A DNA stretch of 64,000 nucleotides from Acidimicrobiales bacterium (lineage in GTDB: Bacteria; Actinomycetota; Acidimicrobiia; Acidimicrobiales; Acidimicrobilacustridaceae): positions 1 to 64,000 of the forward strand of contig JAURMR010000043.1 in the NCBI GenBank assembly GCA_030830565.1, given 5' to 3'. Below, piece by piece: positions 42,497 through 51,046 of the stretch (positions are counted from its first letter, which is position 1; each line of letters opens with the position of its first letter). Made by a program: the position numbers and the translations under genes. A model generated the notes under the pieces. The model had not been told where the DNA came from and ran no database searches. It worked only from the letters and a program-made list of their open reading frames with translations.

Positions 42497-43360
42497 ATGA
42501 TTGATTTCGACGCCGCTTCGCTCTTGCTCCAGTGGGCAGCAGGTGGCCTTCTCTTCCTTTGGGTGACAACTCGGCGCCGTGAAGTCTCGCTTGGCTACGG
42601 CTGGCTCATGCGAGGCACCTACCTCCTCATGGCTGGGGGAGCGGCGTATATCGGCATCTTTGTCATTGAGCCCATGGCGGTTCGCGACATTGCCTCAATT
42701 TGTGTCGTACTTACTTCGGGCTACGCGCTCGCGTCATCGATTATTCGACGCAAGGCCGGCGTAGCGGGGCAAGTTGCACTTGCCGAGGCGCGTACCGAAC
42801 GTGTGGCGGCAATGACTGGCATCGAACGTGAAGCCGCCGCAAAGGACGTATCTGTTCGCGAGTTCGATCCCCGGCTCGATCTCATTGCGCCGATTTTCGG
42901 ATTCATCGGGGTTATCGCCGCCGGTTTAGAGGCCGGTGGTCCGGCGTGGCTTGCGGTTTCTCGATTCGTCGTCGGAGCGCTTTTCTTAGGCGCGGTGACC
43001 GACGCGATGTTGCTTGGCCACTGGTATCTCGTGCAGCCCGGTCTGGCCCGTGGCGCGTTGTTGGAACTTGTCTACTGGACAGGCTGGCTGTGGGTGCCTG
43101 AAGTGATTTTGCTGCTGGTTCCCACCGGAATGATTTCGGCAATCAACGGAACCATTGACGATGGTTACAACGGTCTGCTCACTTGGTTCTGGGTGATGTG
43201 TGTGGTCACCACGATCGGTCTAATCATCACCACGCGCCTTGCGTTGAAAGAGCGCTCGTACTCGGCGGTAATGGCGGCCACCGGGTTGCTGTATCTCGCG
43301 ATTCTCACTGCGTTTGGTATCGACCTCGTTGCGCGAGCGTTGCTTTCGTCAGGTACGTAA
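42497..43360 (+). CDS. Hypothetical polytopic membrane protein
   Basis: A 287-residue protein with about eight predicted membrane helices (near residues 6-24, 34-56, 65-84, 127-147, 152-177, 187-214, 224-247, 255-281). A soluble loop between helices 3 and 4 (about 85-126) is charged. I recognise no family. Possible metal- or haem-ligand His occurs in M-L-L-G-H-W-Y-L-V-Q-P. It starts 15 nt after the M24 peptidase stop, so they may be co-transcribed, and converges on metH with a 3-bp gap. Confidence 0.75.
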   Translation: MIDFDAASLLLQWAAGGLLFLWVTTRRREVSLGYGWLMRGTYLLMAGGAAYIGIFVIEPMAVRDIASICVVLTSGYALASSIIRRKAGVAGQVALAEARTERVAAMTGIEREAAAKDVSVREFDPRLDLIAPIFGFIGVIAAGLEAGGPAWLAVSRFVVGALFLGAVTDAMLLGHWYLVQPGLARGALLELVYWTGWLWVPEVILLLVPTGMISAINGTIDDGYNGLLTWFWVMCVVTTIGLIITTRLALKERSYSAVMAATGLLYLAILTAFGIDLVARALLSSGT

Positions 43361-43363
43361 TGC

Positions 43364-46300
43364 TCAGCGGGCGACGAAGTACTTGGCCTGCGGGTGATGA
43401 CAGATCAGCGCTGAGGTCGTTTGTTCCGGCTGATACTGGAACCCAGTGTCTTCGTTGACTTCAATGCCAATGCGTCCTGCGTCGAGGATCTGTGCAACTC
43501 GTTCGTTGTCCTCAAGGTCAGGACACGCGGGGTAACCCCACGAATAGCGACCGCCGCGGTACTGCTGGCGGAAGAGTCCGGCGAGTGATGGACCGTCATC
43601 CTCTGAGAAGCCCCAGTCTTCACGCATGCGTCGATGCCAGTACTCGGCAAGAGCTTCGGCCATTTCGACGCCGAGACCATGCACCATCAGGTACTCCTGA
43701 TAGCGGTTCTCTTCGAAGAGCTTTGCTGCGATATCGCTTACACGTTGTCCCATCGTGACGATGTGGAATGCCGCGTAGTCCACCTCGCCCGAGTCGATAG
43801 GACGGAAGAAGTCGGCGATGCACATGAACGGCGCAGATTGCTGACGCGGGTAATTGAATCGGGTGAGTTCTTCTGAACGAGTTGCGTCGGTCCAAACCAC
43901 GAGATCATCACCATCGCTATTGACTGCGAAGTAGCCGTAGACAACCTGAGGAATCAGCATGTCTGCGGCTTTGGCTTCAGCGAGTTGCGCACGAAGCATT
44001 GAGCGAATTCGGTTCTTGAACTCTTCGTCCGTTTCGGTGACACCGTCGATCGTTTCAGGACGGAACTGCCACTGATTACGGAACAGCGCGGTTTCGTTGA
44101 TGTACGCGGCGATGTCGTCGATCGGGATCCCCTTGACGACCTTGGTGCCAAGGAACGGGGGAGTGAAGACCTCGTTATCGGTCGCGACATCGGGGGAGCG
44201 GGAAGGGAGATCTTCGGCTGGCGTAACAGCTTTCGTTCCTGAACGGGCTGGGACGGTGCTTTCGCTGGGGACGCGACCCCAATCGGCATCGTCGGCCTCG
44301 TTGCCGCGCTTGATATCCCCAAGGCGATCCATGACACGAAGACCTTCAAATGCGTCCTTGCCATAGAACAAGCGGCCTTCGTACACCTCGCGCAGATCGC
44401 GTTCGACATAGCTGCGTGTGAGTGCTGCACCGCCGAGAAGAACCGGGATATCGGAAAGGTTGCGAGTGTTCAGTTCCTCGAGGTTCTCTCGCATGATGAG
44501 TGTGGACTTCACGAGGAGGCCGCTCATCCCGATGGCGTCAGCTTTGACTTCAACGGCCTTCTCAATCATCTCGGCAATCGAAATCTTGATTCCGAGGTTG
44601 ATGACCTCGTAGCCATTGTTGGTGAGGATGATGTCGACAAGGTTCTTACCGATGTCATGAACATCCCCCTTGACGGTGGCGAGAACAATTCGTCCCTTGC
44701 CTCCATCGTCGGCCTTCTCCATGAACTGTTCAAGATGAGCAACGGCGGTCTTCATCGTTTCTGCGCTTTGCAGAACGAAGGGGAGCTGCATCTCACCAGA
44801 GGCGAAAAGATCACCCACAACTTTCATTCCAGCAAGGAGGACGTCGTTAATGATGAAAAGTGGTTCAAGTCCGTCGGCGCGTGCTCGATCAAGATCATCT
44901 TCAAGCCCTTCGCGCTCGCCATCGATGATTCGTTGACTCAGGATTCTCTCGATGGTCCAGTCGCTGCGGTCTTCGCGCACAACCTCGGTGGTCTGCACGT
45001 CAGCGAAGATGTCAAGAAGTTTGGTGAGCGGGTCATAACCATCTCGACGGCGGTCGTAAATGAGGTCGAGGCTCACTTCGCGCTGCTCATCGGGAATCTT
45101 GTTGAGCGGCATTATGCGTGCGGCATGCACAATCGCTGAGTCCAGACCGGCGTTCACGCATTCAGCGAGAAACACTGAATTGAGAACATGACGGGCTGCA
45201 GGCTTCAGTCCAAATGAAACGTTCGAGACGCCGAGTGTTGTGTAGACGCCAGGAAGTTCTGACTTGATCCGACGAATTGCTTCGATGGTTGCAATGGCGT
45301 CGCCGCGCAGATCGTCATCGCCTGTTGAAAGTGGGAACGTCAGTGCATCGAAAACCAGATCGCCCGGTTCGAGCCCATAGCGATTGACGGCCAGATCGTG
45401 GATTCGGTGCGCAATACGCAACTTCCATTCGATATCCCGGGCCTGGCCTTCTTCATCGATGAGAAGGCAGATAACGGCGGCGCCATACTCGGCAGCCAAC
45501 TTCATGACGCGATCGAGTCGGCTTCCTTCGGCCTCGCCATCTTCGAGATTGGCGGAGTTGAGGATGGCGCGACCACCGAGCCACGAAAGACCGGCTTCCA
45601 TCACCTCGGGTTCGGTGGAGTCGAGTACAAGCGGAACGCTTGATTGCGTTGCAAGCAATTTGGCGAGCTCATCCATGTCGTTTGTGCCGTCACGTCCGAC
45701 ATAGTCGACGCAAAGGTCAAGGACATGAGCGCCTTCGCGAACCTGATCCTTCGCCATCTGCACACAGGTGTCGAGGTCGGCCTCGAGAAGCGCTTCGCGG
45801 AACTTCTTCGAACCATTCGCGTTGGTTCGCTCGCCGATAATCATGAACGAAGTGTCTTGTTCGAACGGAACGAGTGAATAGATCGAGGTAGCCCCAGCCT
45901 CGTGCATTGGTTCTCGAGGTGCAGGTGTGAGGTCCTTGCATCGTTCGACGACTGCAGCAAGGTGCTCCGGCGTTGTTCCGCAGCAGCCGCCAATGATGTT
46001 CACACCAAGTTCGGTGACGAATCGCTCGTGGTGCTCGGCCAGACCTTCCGGAGAAAGGTCGTAATGCATATGGCCGTCGACAACGCTTGGCAGACCAGCA
46101 TTGGGGATACACGAAATGGGCATGCGTGCATGGGCGGCCAGGTGGCGAAGGTGTTCACCCATTTCGACCGGTCCGGTTGCGCAATTGATGCCAATGACAT
46201 CGGGATGAAGCGGATCAATGGCCGCAAGTGCTGCAGCGATTTCAGTACCGGGCAGCATTCGGCCAGTGAGTTCCATCGTGACCTGCACCTGAAGCGGAAG

Positions 46301-46852
46301 TTCTTTTCCTTCGGCTCGCATGGCGCGTCGGGCACCATTCATGGCCGCCTTCACCGTGAGGAGGTCGAACATCGTTTCGATGATGAGCAGATCAACGCCG
46401 CCTTCGATCAGGGCGCGACTCTGTGCTTCGTAATGGTCACGAAGTTCGGCGTAACGAATTTGCCCGAGTGATGGAAAGCGCGTGCCTGGACCGATCGAAC
46501 CGGCAACCCATCGAGGTCGGTCGGGGGTAGAAAAGTCGTTGGCGACACCTCGAGCGAGTCGAGCGGCCGCCACATTGAGTTCGTGAACTCGGTCGGCGAT
46601 GTCGTATTCGCCAAGGGGGATGGCGAATGCGCCGAAGGTGTCAGTTTCGATGACGTCACAGCCAACCTCGAGGTACCGGGCATGCACGTCAGCAATCACG
46701 TCAGGGCGGGTGACGACCAAGAGTTCGTTGCAGCCTTCGAGGTCGGGGCCGCCGAAGTCGTCGGCGGTGACGCCGCTGGTTTGGATGCAGGTGCCCATAC
46801 CGCCGTCGAAAATAACGACACGTTCATGGATTGCTTCGAGAAAAGTACTCAC
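43364..46852 (-). CDS. metH: Cobalamin-dependent methionine synthase
   Basis: Makes methionine from homocysteine and methyl-tetrahydrofolate. GTG 46852 has GGAG about 8 nt upstream and gives 1162 residues; a TTG 20 codons earlier lacks a ribosome site. Modules in order: homocysteine-binding barrel (I-F-D-G-G-M-G-T, zinc ligands in G-I-N-C-A-T-G-P and G-G-C-C-G-T-T-P), folate-binding barrel (F-M-I-I-G-E-R-T-N-A-N-G), cobalamin cap and binding domain (G-D-V-H-D-I-G-K-N), and the reactivation domain (Y-S-W-G-Y-P-A-C-P). A 90-residue insert rich in Pro/Ser (about 44150-44280) separates the last two. Divergent from pduO. Confidence 0.97.
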   Translation of the reverse strand: MSTFLEAIHERVVIFDGGMGTCIQTSGVTADDFGGPDLEGCNELLVVTRPDVIADVHARYLEVGCDVIETDTFGAFAIPLGEYDIADRVHELNVAAARLARGVANDFSTPDRPRWVAGSIGPGTRFPSLGQIRYAELRDHYEAQSRALIEGGVDLLIIETMFDLLTVKAAMNGARRAMRAEGKELPLQVQVTMELTGRMLPGTEIAAALAAIDPLHPDVIGINCATGPVEMGEHLRHLAAHARMPISCIPNAGLPSVVDGHMHYDLSPEGLAEHHERFVTELGVNIIGGCCGTTPEHLAAVVERCKDLTPAPREPMHEAGATSIYSLVPFEQDTSFMIIGERTNANGSKKFREALLEADLDTCVQMAKDQVREGAHVLDLCVDYVGRDGTNDMDELAKLLATQSSVPLVLDSTEPEVMEAGLSWLGGRAILNSANLEDGEAEGSRLDRVMKLAAEYGAAVICLLIDEEGQARDIEWKLRIAHRIHDLAVNRYGLEPGDLVFDALTFPLSTGDDDLRGDAIATIEAIRRIKSELPGVYTTLGVSNVSFGLKPAARHVLNSVFLAECVNAGLDSAIVHAARIMPLNKIPDEQREVSLDLIYDRRRDGYDPLTKLLDIFADVQTTEVVREDRSDWTIERILSQRIIDGEREGLEDDLDRARADGLEPLFIINDVLLAGMKVVGDLFASGEMQLPFVLQSAETMKTAVAHLEQFMEKADDGGKGRIVLATVKGDVHDIGKNLVDIILTNNGYEVINLGIKISIAEMIEKAVEVKADAIGMSGLLVKSTLIMRENLEELNTRNLSDIPVLLGGAALTRSYVERDLREVYEGRLFYGKDAFEGLRVMDRLGDIKRGNEADDADWGRVPSESTVPARSGTKAVTPAEDLPSRSPDVATDNEVFTPPFLGTKVVKGIPIDDIAAYINETALFRNQWQFRPETIDGVTETDEEFKNRIRSMLRAQLAEAKAADMLIPQVVYGYFAVNSDGDDLVVWTDATRSEELTRFNYPRQQSAPFMCIADFFRPIDSGEVDYAAFHIVTMGQRVSDIAAKLFEENRYQEYLMVHGLGVEMAEALAEYWHRRMREDWGFSEDDGPSLAGLFRQQYRGGRYSWGYPACPDLEDNERVAQILDAGRIGIEVNEDTGFQYQPEQTTSALICHHPQAKYFVAR

Positions 46853-46905
46853 CGTGGATCTCCTGGCGATGGTCCGGGCGCGGAACGAGGATCGGATGTG
46901 ATCTC

Positions 46906-46951
46906 GCCGCAAGCCGGGGCATCACGCCCTACCCATCAGGTCAGCTTCGGC
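46906..46951 (-). promoter_or_regulatory. Possible structured leader of metH
   Basis: On the minus strand GCCG-A-AGC (46951-46944) can pair with GCT-TG-CGGC (46914-46906), enclosing GGGC-GTGAT-GCCC. It is about 55 nt before the metH GTG. It does not match the cobalamin, SAM-I, SAM-IV or SAH riboswitch consensus that I know, so it is only a candidate. Confidence 0.2.
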
Positions 46952-47017
46952 CCTCACACGGTAGCAGAGAGGCGTTCGAATCCGACGCTGGAAGCGGGTT
47001 CTCGAGTGTGCGGCCTC

Positions 47018-47023
47018 TAGGCT
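47018..47023 (+). promoter_or_regulatory. Candidate leaderless -10 box (TAGGCT) of pduO
   Basis: TAGGCT ends 7 nt before the GTG start of the adenosyltransferase gene. Confidence 0.5.
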
Positions 47024-47030
47024 GATTCAC

Positions 47031-47567
47031 GTGAAGATTTACACGCGCAAAGGCGACGACGGCACAACCGGACTTCTCTACGGAGGTCGGGTTGCAAAAG
47101 ATTCCGCGGCGCCCACCGCGTACGGCACGGTCGATGAGCTCCAGTCATTTCTCGGCCTCGCACGGGCCGAGGCCGACGCGGAACTTGGTGACATCCTCGT
47201 GCACCTAGAACGTGACCTTTGGGTTCTGATGGGTGAGCTGGCTGCCGACCCGGGAAGTCGCGAAAAGCTCACTGCCGGCGCGACTTTGGTCACCGATGAC
47301 ATGATCACTCACCTCGAAGAACTGATCGATGCAACCAGCGCCAAGTTCGATCCGCCGACCGAGTTTGTCGTTCCGGGACAGAACCGCATCGGGGCCCTAC
47401 TTGATGTCGCTCGAACCGTCGCTCGGCGCGCAGAACGGGACAGCCTCGCTGCAGCCGGTCCGGGAAGTGCTGTCGTTCCCTATCTCAACCGACTTTCCGA
47501 TTTGCTCTGGACCTTGGCGCGTTGGCAAGAAGGAACCTCGTTGCCGACTCGTTCGGTGCAGCCGTAA
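47031..47567 (+). CDS. pduO: PduO-type cob(I)alamin adenosyltransferase
   Basis: Transfers the adenosyl group of ATP to cobalamin. The 178-residue helical-bundle protein has the ATP motif K-I-Y-T-R-K-G-D-D-G-T-T-G-L-L at the N-terminus, Y-G-T-V-D-E-L-Q-S, P-G-Q-N-R-I-G-A-L-L-D and A-R-R-A-E-R-D-S-L (normally C-R-R-A-E-R). It faces metH across 178 bp, so the divergent region joins two cobalamin-linked genes. No cobalamin riboswitch is visible. Confidence 0.94.
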   Translation: MKIYTRKGDDGTTGLLYGGRVAKDSAAPTAYGTVDELQSFLGLARAEADAELGDILVHLERDLWVLMGELAADPGSREKLTAGATLVTDDMITHLEELIDATSAKFDPPTEFVVPGQNRIGALLDVARTVARRAERDSLAAAGPGSAVVPYLNRLSDLLWTLARWQEGTSLPTRSVQP

Positions 47568-47602
47568 TCCAATCGTTTATCGCATCGAACTTTGAGGTCG
47601 TC

Positions 47603-49075
47603 ATGTCGCTGAAGATTTCTCCTGCTCGTGCCCTTCCGGCAGCGCTTGACGTAGTCGTCGTCGCGGTTGCTTCGGACAAGAGTTCTGATCGTGTGCTGAA
47701 GGCCCGTGGGCTTCCAGTCGCTGCCCTTCGCACTCAAGGATTCACTGGTGCTGCAGATCAGGTGGCATACGTTTCTGACCCATCGGGTCGATCCGTCATT
47801 GCGATCGGTGTTGGTGCTTCGAAGTCGATTGACGACAATCGACTTCGCCGACTCGGCGCACAGGCTGTTCGCGCAAGTTCGCGCTCAAAGCGCGCCGGTG
47901 TCGATGTACTCGATCTCATCGAAGGTCGGACTGCAGCAGAACGGGCGAGCGCGGTTCGCTCACTTGCCGAAGGTCTCGTTCTCGGTTCCTATCGTTTCAC
48001 TGAGTACCGCTCCGACCCGAAGCCGGTTGCCCTCGTTGCCATCACGGTTGCTGGGGTGAGCGGAAAGTCCTCGACGGAAGCGTTTTCGACCGGAGTGAAA
48101 ATCGGTGAAGCTCAAAACTTTGCCCGTGACTTGGTGAATCGTCCCGGTGGAGATCTGACTCCAGCGGCTCTCGCTCAAGAGGCGGTCAAGCTTGCTCGCA
48201 GAGAACGACTCACGATCGAAGTCTTGAATCTTGCGCAGATTCGTCGTCAGAAATTGGGTGGTCTTCTCGGGGTGAATCGTGGGTCCACACACGAGCCTCG
48301 GTTTGTGAAGATCACCTATGCGCCGCGTTCGCCGAAGGGGACGCTTGCACTCGTGGGCAAGGGCATCACGTTTGATTCGGGTGGTCTTTCCATTAAGACC
48401 GGCGAAGGCATGATGACCATGAAGATGGATATGGGTGGAGCAGCGGCGGTCCTCGGCTGTTTTGCTGCTCTTCGTTCGGTTGCTCCGACGTGCAAGGTCG
48501 TGGGTTACATCCCGATGACCGACAACATGAGCGATGGTGACGCCACACGTCCAGGTGACGTCCTCACGATCCGTAACGGCACAACTGTTGAGGTTCTCAA
48601 CACTGACGCTGAAGGACGCCTCATCCTCGCCGATGCGCTCTCGCTGGCAACCGAAGATGCACCTGACGCAATCGTGGATCTTGCGACACTTACCGGTGCG
48701 GTTGAAATTGCGCTTGGTGGTCGGATCGCTGCAGTCATGTCCAATAACGACGCGTGGCTTGACGATGTTGAGGAAGCTGCTGCGTCAGCTGGCGAACGTA
48801 TGTGGGCGCTTCCGTTGCCCTCTGATTATCGACCCTTCCTCGATTCCGATGTCGCCGACCTTCGAAACATTTCGAAGTCGCGCGGTGGCGGAACCATCAC
48901 CGCAGGGCTCTTTTTGCAAGAGTTTGTCGGCAACGACATCCCGTGGGCCCATATCGATATCGCTGGTACGGCGTGGTCCGATGCAGATGATGCGGAAACC
49001 ACCAAGGGCGGCACGGGCTATGGAGTCCGAACCTTGCTTGAGTTGGCCCGAACCTTTACGCCGCGTCGCCGTTAA
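47603..49075 (+). CDS. pepA: Leucyl aminopeptidase (M17)
   Basis: Two-metal cytoplasmic aminopeptidase. ATG 47603 gives 490 residues. The N-terminal non-catalytic domain ends near residue 165; the catalytic domain has LVGKGITFDSGGLSIKTGEG (metal-binding Lys and Asp), M-K-M-D-M-G-G-A, the family signature N-T-D-A-E-G-R-L and L-A-T-L-T-G-A. The frame is open 27 codons further upstream inside pduO but without family similarity. It ends overlapping the convergent hypothetical gene by 20 bp. Confidence 0.95.
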   Translation: MSLKISPARALPAALDVVVVAVASDKSSDRVLKARGLPVAALRTQGFTGAADQVAYVSDPSGRSVIAIGVGASKSIDDNRLRRLGAQAVRASSRSKRAGVDVLDLIEGRTAAERASAVRSLAEGLVLGSYRFTEYRSDPKPVALVAITVAGVSGKSSTEAFSTGVKIGEAQNFARDLVNRPGGDLTPAALAQEAVKLARRERLTIEVLNLAQIRRQKLGGLLGVNRGSTHEPRFVKITYAPRSPKGTLALVGKGITFDSGGLSIKTGEGMMTMKMDMGGAAAVLGCFAALRSVAPTCKVVGYIPMTDNMSDGDATRPGDVLTIRNGTTVEVLNTDAEGRLILADALSLATEDAPDAIVDLATLTGAVEIALGGRIAAVMSNNDAWLDDVEEAAASAGERMWALPLPSDYRPFLDSDVADLRNISKSRGGGTITAGLFLQEFVGNDIPWAHIDIAGTAWSDADDAETTKGGTGYGVRTLLELARTFTPRRR

Positions 49076-49709
49076 TTTCTTCCGCTCGCACTGCATCGTA
49101 CCCAGGTCCGATGTGTGAATGATGGGCGAGTGCCCACCGAAGCGCGTCGTGAGCGAGCGCTGGATGAAATCGCCAGCGGTGGAGTTGCCGTTCAGTACTT
49201 TGAGTGTCTTCGCCGAGCTGGAGCATTGAGAGTGCGAGAGAACGCGCTCGGGCTTGCATTTGTTCAAATGCGGGAGTTCCCTGCGGGCGACTGAGCCACT
49301 GTTCATGTTCCGCTCGGAGCGAACGGGGAAGTCGTTCAGTTTGCGCGCGTGTAAGGGGAGCAAGGCGTCGGCGAACGGAAATGGATGAAGTTCCGTGCAT
49401 GCGTGCGGCTCCGAAACGGCAGCAGCGTTCGAACGTGCGCAGGAGTGGAGCGTTGCGTCCGCCGCGCATACCGACCCCAAGGGACTGGGCGGTGTCGACA
49501 AGGTCGAGGTCGAATCCTTGAGGGTGACGGTCAAGTCCGTCAGCAATGCGGCGAAGCAGCCACACCGATGAGGGTCCAAGGATCGGCAACCAAAACTTTT
49601 CGACATAGGCCGATCTGGGGTCATGGCCCAGTTGATCGATAACAGGATCAGACCATGTGTCGACCGCGAACGTCATTGCCGGCGGAACTGAATCGCTGAT
49701 GATTGTCAC
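49056..49709 (-). CDS. Hypothetical protein, strongly expressed start signal
   Basis: A 217-residue soluble protein I do not recognise. It begins M-T-I-I-S-D-S-V-P-P-A-M-T-F, contains W-S-D-P-V-I-D-Q-L-G-H-D-P-R-S-A-Y-V-E-K-F-W-L-P-I-L-G-P-S-S, and a helical, Arg-rich C-terminal half ending L-A-H-H-S-H-I-G-P-G-Y. An excellent ribosome site, AGGAGGAG, stands 2 nt before the GTG at 49709. It is convergent with pepA. The gene looks real because of its ribosome site and clean reading, but its function is unknown. Confidence 0.75.
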   Translation of the reverse strand: MTIISDSVPPAMTFAVDTWSDPVIDQLGHDPRSAYVEKFWLPILGPSSVWLLRRIADGLDRHPQGFDLDLVDTAQSLGVGMRGGRNAPLLRTFERCCRFGAARMHGTSSISVRRRLAPLTRAQTERLPRSLRAEHEQWLSRPQGTPAFEQMQARARSLALSMLQLGEDTQSTERQLHRWRFHPALAHDALRWALAHHSHIGPGYDAVRAEEINGDAA

Positions 49710-49734
49710 TTCTCCTCCTGAGAACCTCGCTGAG

Positions 49735-49754
49735 CATCACGTCGTTTCGTGATG
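49735..49754. promoter_or_regulatory. Hairpin or palindrome upstream of the 217-residue hypothetical gene
   Basis: CATCACG (49735-49741) and CGTGATG (49748-49754) are perfect 7-bp arms around 6 nt. It lies just before the ribosome site of the minus-strand gene starting at 49709. Could be an operator, a leader hairpin, or a terminator stem; no T run is present on either side. A second palindrome, ACACCT-TG-AGGTGT, is at 49813-49826. Confidence 0.35.
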
Positions 49755-49834
49755 TTTCGGTGACTGTCGTCTCAGAGCGCGCCAAGGTCAACGGGCCAGA
49801 TGGACTGTTTTCACACCTTGAGGTGTCGAACGGC

Positions 49835-50236
49835 TCAGGAAGCGGACGAATCGCTTCCGCGGTCGTTGTCGTCAGCAGAACTATCGAACTTTTGCTGTAG
49901 TTCCGTCACGCGCAACCTCAAAAGTGCGAGTTGTTCGGCGAGTTCTCGCGTTCGGTTTTCAGAACGCGTGAGCTCATAGGAGAAATGCACCACGATCAAG
50001 AGCAAGAGAGCGAGGCCGAGAAGGATGAGCAGCGTTGGTTGGTACCAAATACCAAGGCGCTCTGCGGTCCAGTCGAGAAGACCCGGAACGGCGGCGATCA
50101 CAACCATTACGGCACCCAAGCTGAGCCACAGGAGTGAATATTTCGCTTTCAAGTGACGTCGACGAACGAGTACGACAATGCCGATAATGGCAAGCGCGAC
50201 AAGAAAGGCGAGTGTGATGTGAGCGCGAAGGCTCAT
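49835..50236 (-). CDS. DUF2304 membrane protein
   Basis: A 133-residue protein with three membrane helices (about 6-23, 33-52, 68-88), then a coiled-coil-like stretch R-T-R-E-L-A-E-Q-L-A-L-L-R-L-R-V and an acidic Ser/Asp tail. The Y-S-L-L-W-L and R-R-R-H-L-K-A-K parts match DUF2304. This family is often paired with a GT2 glycosyltransferase, as here (4-nt overlap), where it probably helps anchor or serve the lipid-linked sugar step. Confidence 0.85.
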   Translation of the reverse strand: MSLRAHITLAFLVALAIIGIVVLVRRRHLKAKYSLLWLSLGAVMVVIAAVPGLLDWTAERLGIWYQPTLLILLGLALLLLIVVHFSYELTRSENRTRELAEQLALLRLRVTELQQKFDSSADDNDRGSDSSAS

Positions 50237-50970
50237 GGCGTTGCCGCCTTCGGATTGGGACCACGGCGCGGGGTATTTGCGAGAGACACCAGAACGCGCA
50301 GGTAGTGATACACGAGGCGGAAACTTCTGTTCGATGCCTGGCCGCCAGCGCGCTCGCGCATGGAGACAGGAACCTCACGAACATCAAATCCGGCTCGACA
50401 CGCAAGAACGAGTGCCTCGGCTGAGTCCATGTATTCGATCGGATAATCCGTTGCGAACATCGCAAGCATTTCGCTGTCGAAAGATCGGAAACCTGAGGAA
50501 GTGTCGGTGAACTTTTGACCGGCGAGATGTTGGATTGACCAACGCAAAATTCCCATAGCGAACCCGCGGCTTCGGCCGACGTGATAGTCGCCGACTCCGG
50601 CAAAGCGCGATCCGATGACCATGTCGGCTCCCTCATCAAGCGGAGCGAGGATCGCTGCGATCTGCGATGCATCGTGTTGGCCATCCGCATCGAACTGAAT
50701 GGCGCGGCCGTAGCCGCGTTCAACAGCAAATCGGAAACCGGTTCGAAGGGCGCCGCCGATTCCGAGATTGAACGGAAGGCGAACGCAGATCGCGCCATGA
50801 GCCTCCGCAAGGTCGGCGGTGTTATCCGTTGAGCCGTCATCGATCACGACGACGTCGTAGTCCGGAACCGTGTGCTTCAATTCGGCAAGGGTCGACGGAA
50901 GGGTCTCGTGTTCATTGAACGCGGGAATGATGACGAGCACAGAGTTGCGATTGTCGGCCCTGTCCTGCAT
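50233..50970 (-). CDS. GT2-family glycosyltransferase (dolichol-phosphate-mannose-synthase-like)
   Basis: A 245-residue enzyme starting at ATG 50970; the open frame before it has no similarity. The GT-A fold is clear: V-L-V-I-I-P-A-F-N-E-H-E-T-L, V-V-V-I-D-D-G-S-T-D-N-T, F-D-A-D-G-Q-H-D (metal-binding DxD) and G-S-R-F-A. Such enzymes load mannose or glucose onto polyprenyl phosphate. With the DUF2304 gene behind it, it likely forms a membrane complex. Divergent from the sirtuin gene, 76 bp apart. Confidence 0.9.
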   Translation of the reverse strand: MQDRADNRNSVLVIIPAFNEHETLPSTLAELKHTVPDYDVVVIDDGSTDNTADLAEAHGAICVRLPFNLGIGGALRTGFRFAVERGYGRAIQFDADGQHDASQIAAILAPLDEGADMVIGSRFAGVGDYHVGRSRGFAMGILRWSIQHLAGQKFTDTSSGFRSFDSEMLAMFATDYPIEYMDSAEALVLACRAGFDVREVPVSMRERAGGQASNRSFRLVYHYLRVLVSLANTPRRGPNPKAATP

Positions 50971-51046
50971 TGGTCCGCAGGCTACTCCAGTCCGTTTTCC
51001 TGCCTTGGCTCTCTGTTGCGAGCGGTTGGTGGGCCAGAATTGGCAG

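Noticed and set aside
46853-46912. Longer metH from TTG 46912
   Set aside because: The extra 20 residues are Arg-rich and unlike the family; GTG 46852 has a GGAG ribosome site and the family N-terminus.
46853-47030. Cobalamin riboswitch between metH and pduO
   Set aside because: I could not find the conserved B12 box (GCCACTG-type) or the required junction on either strand.
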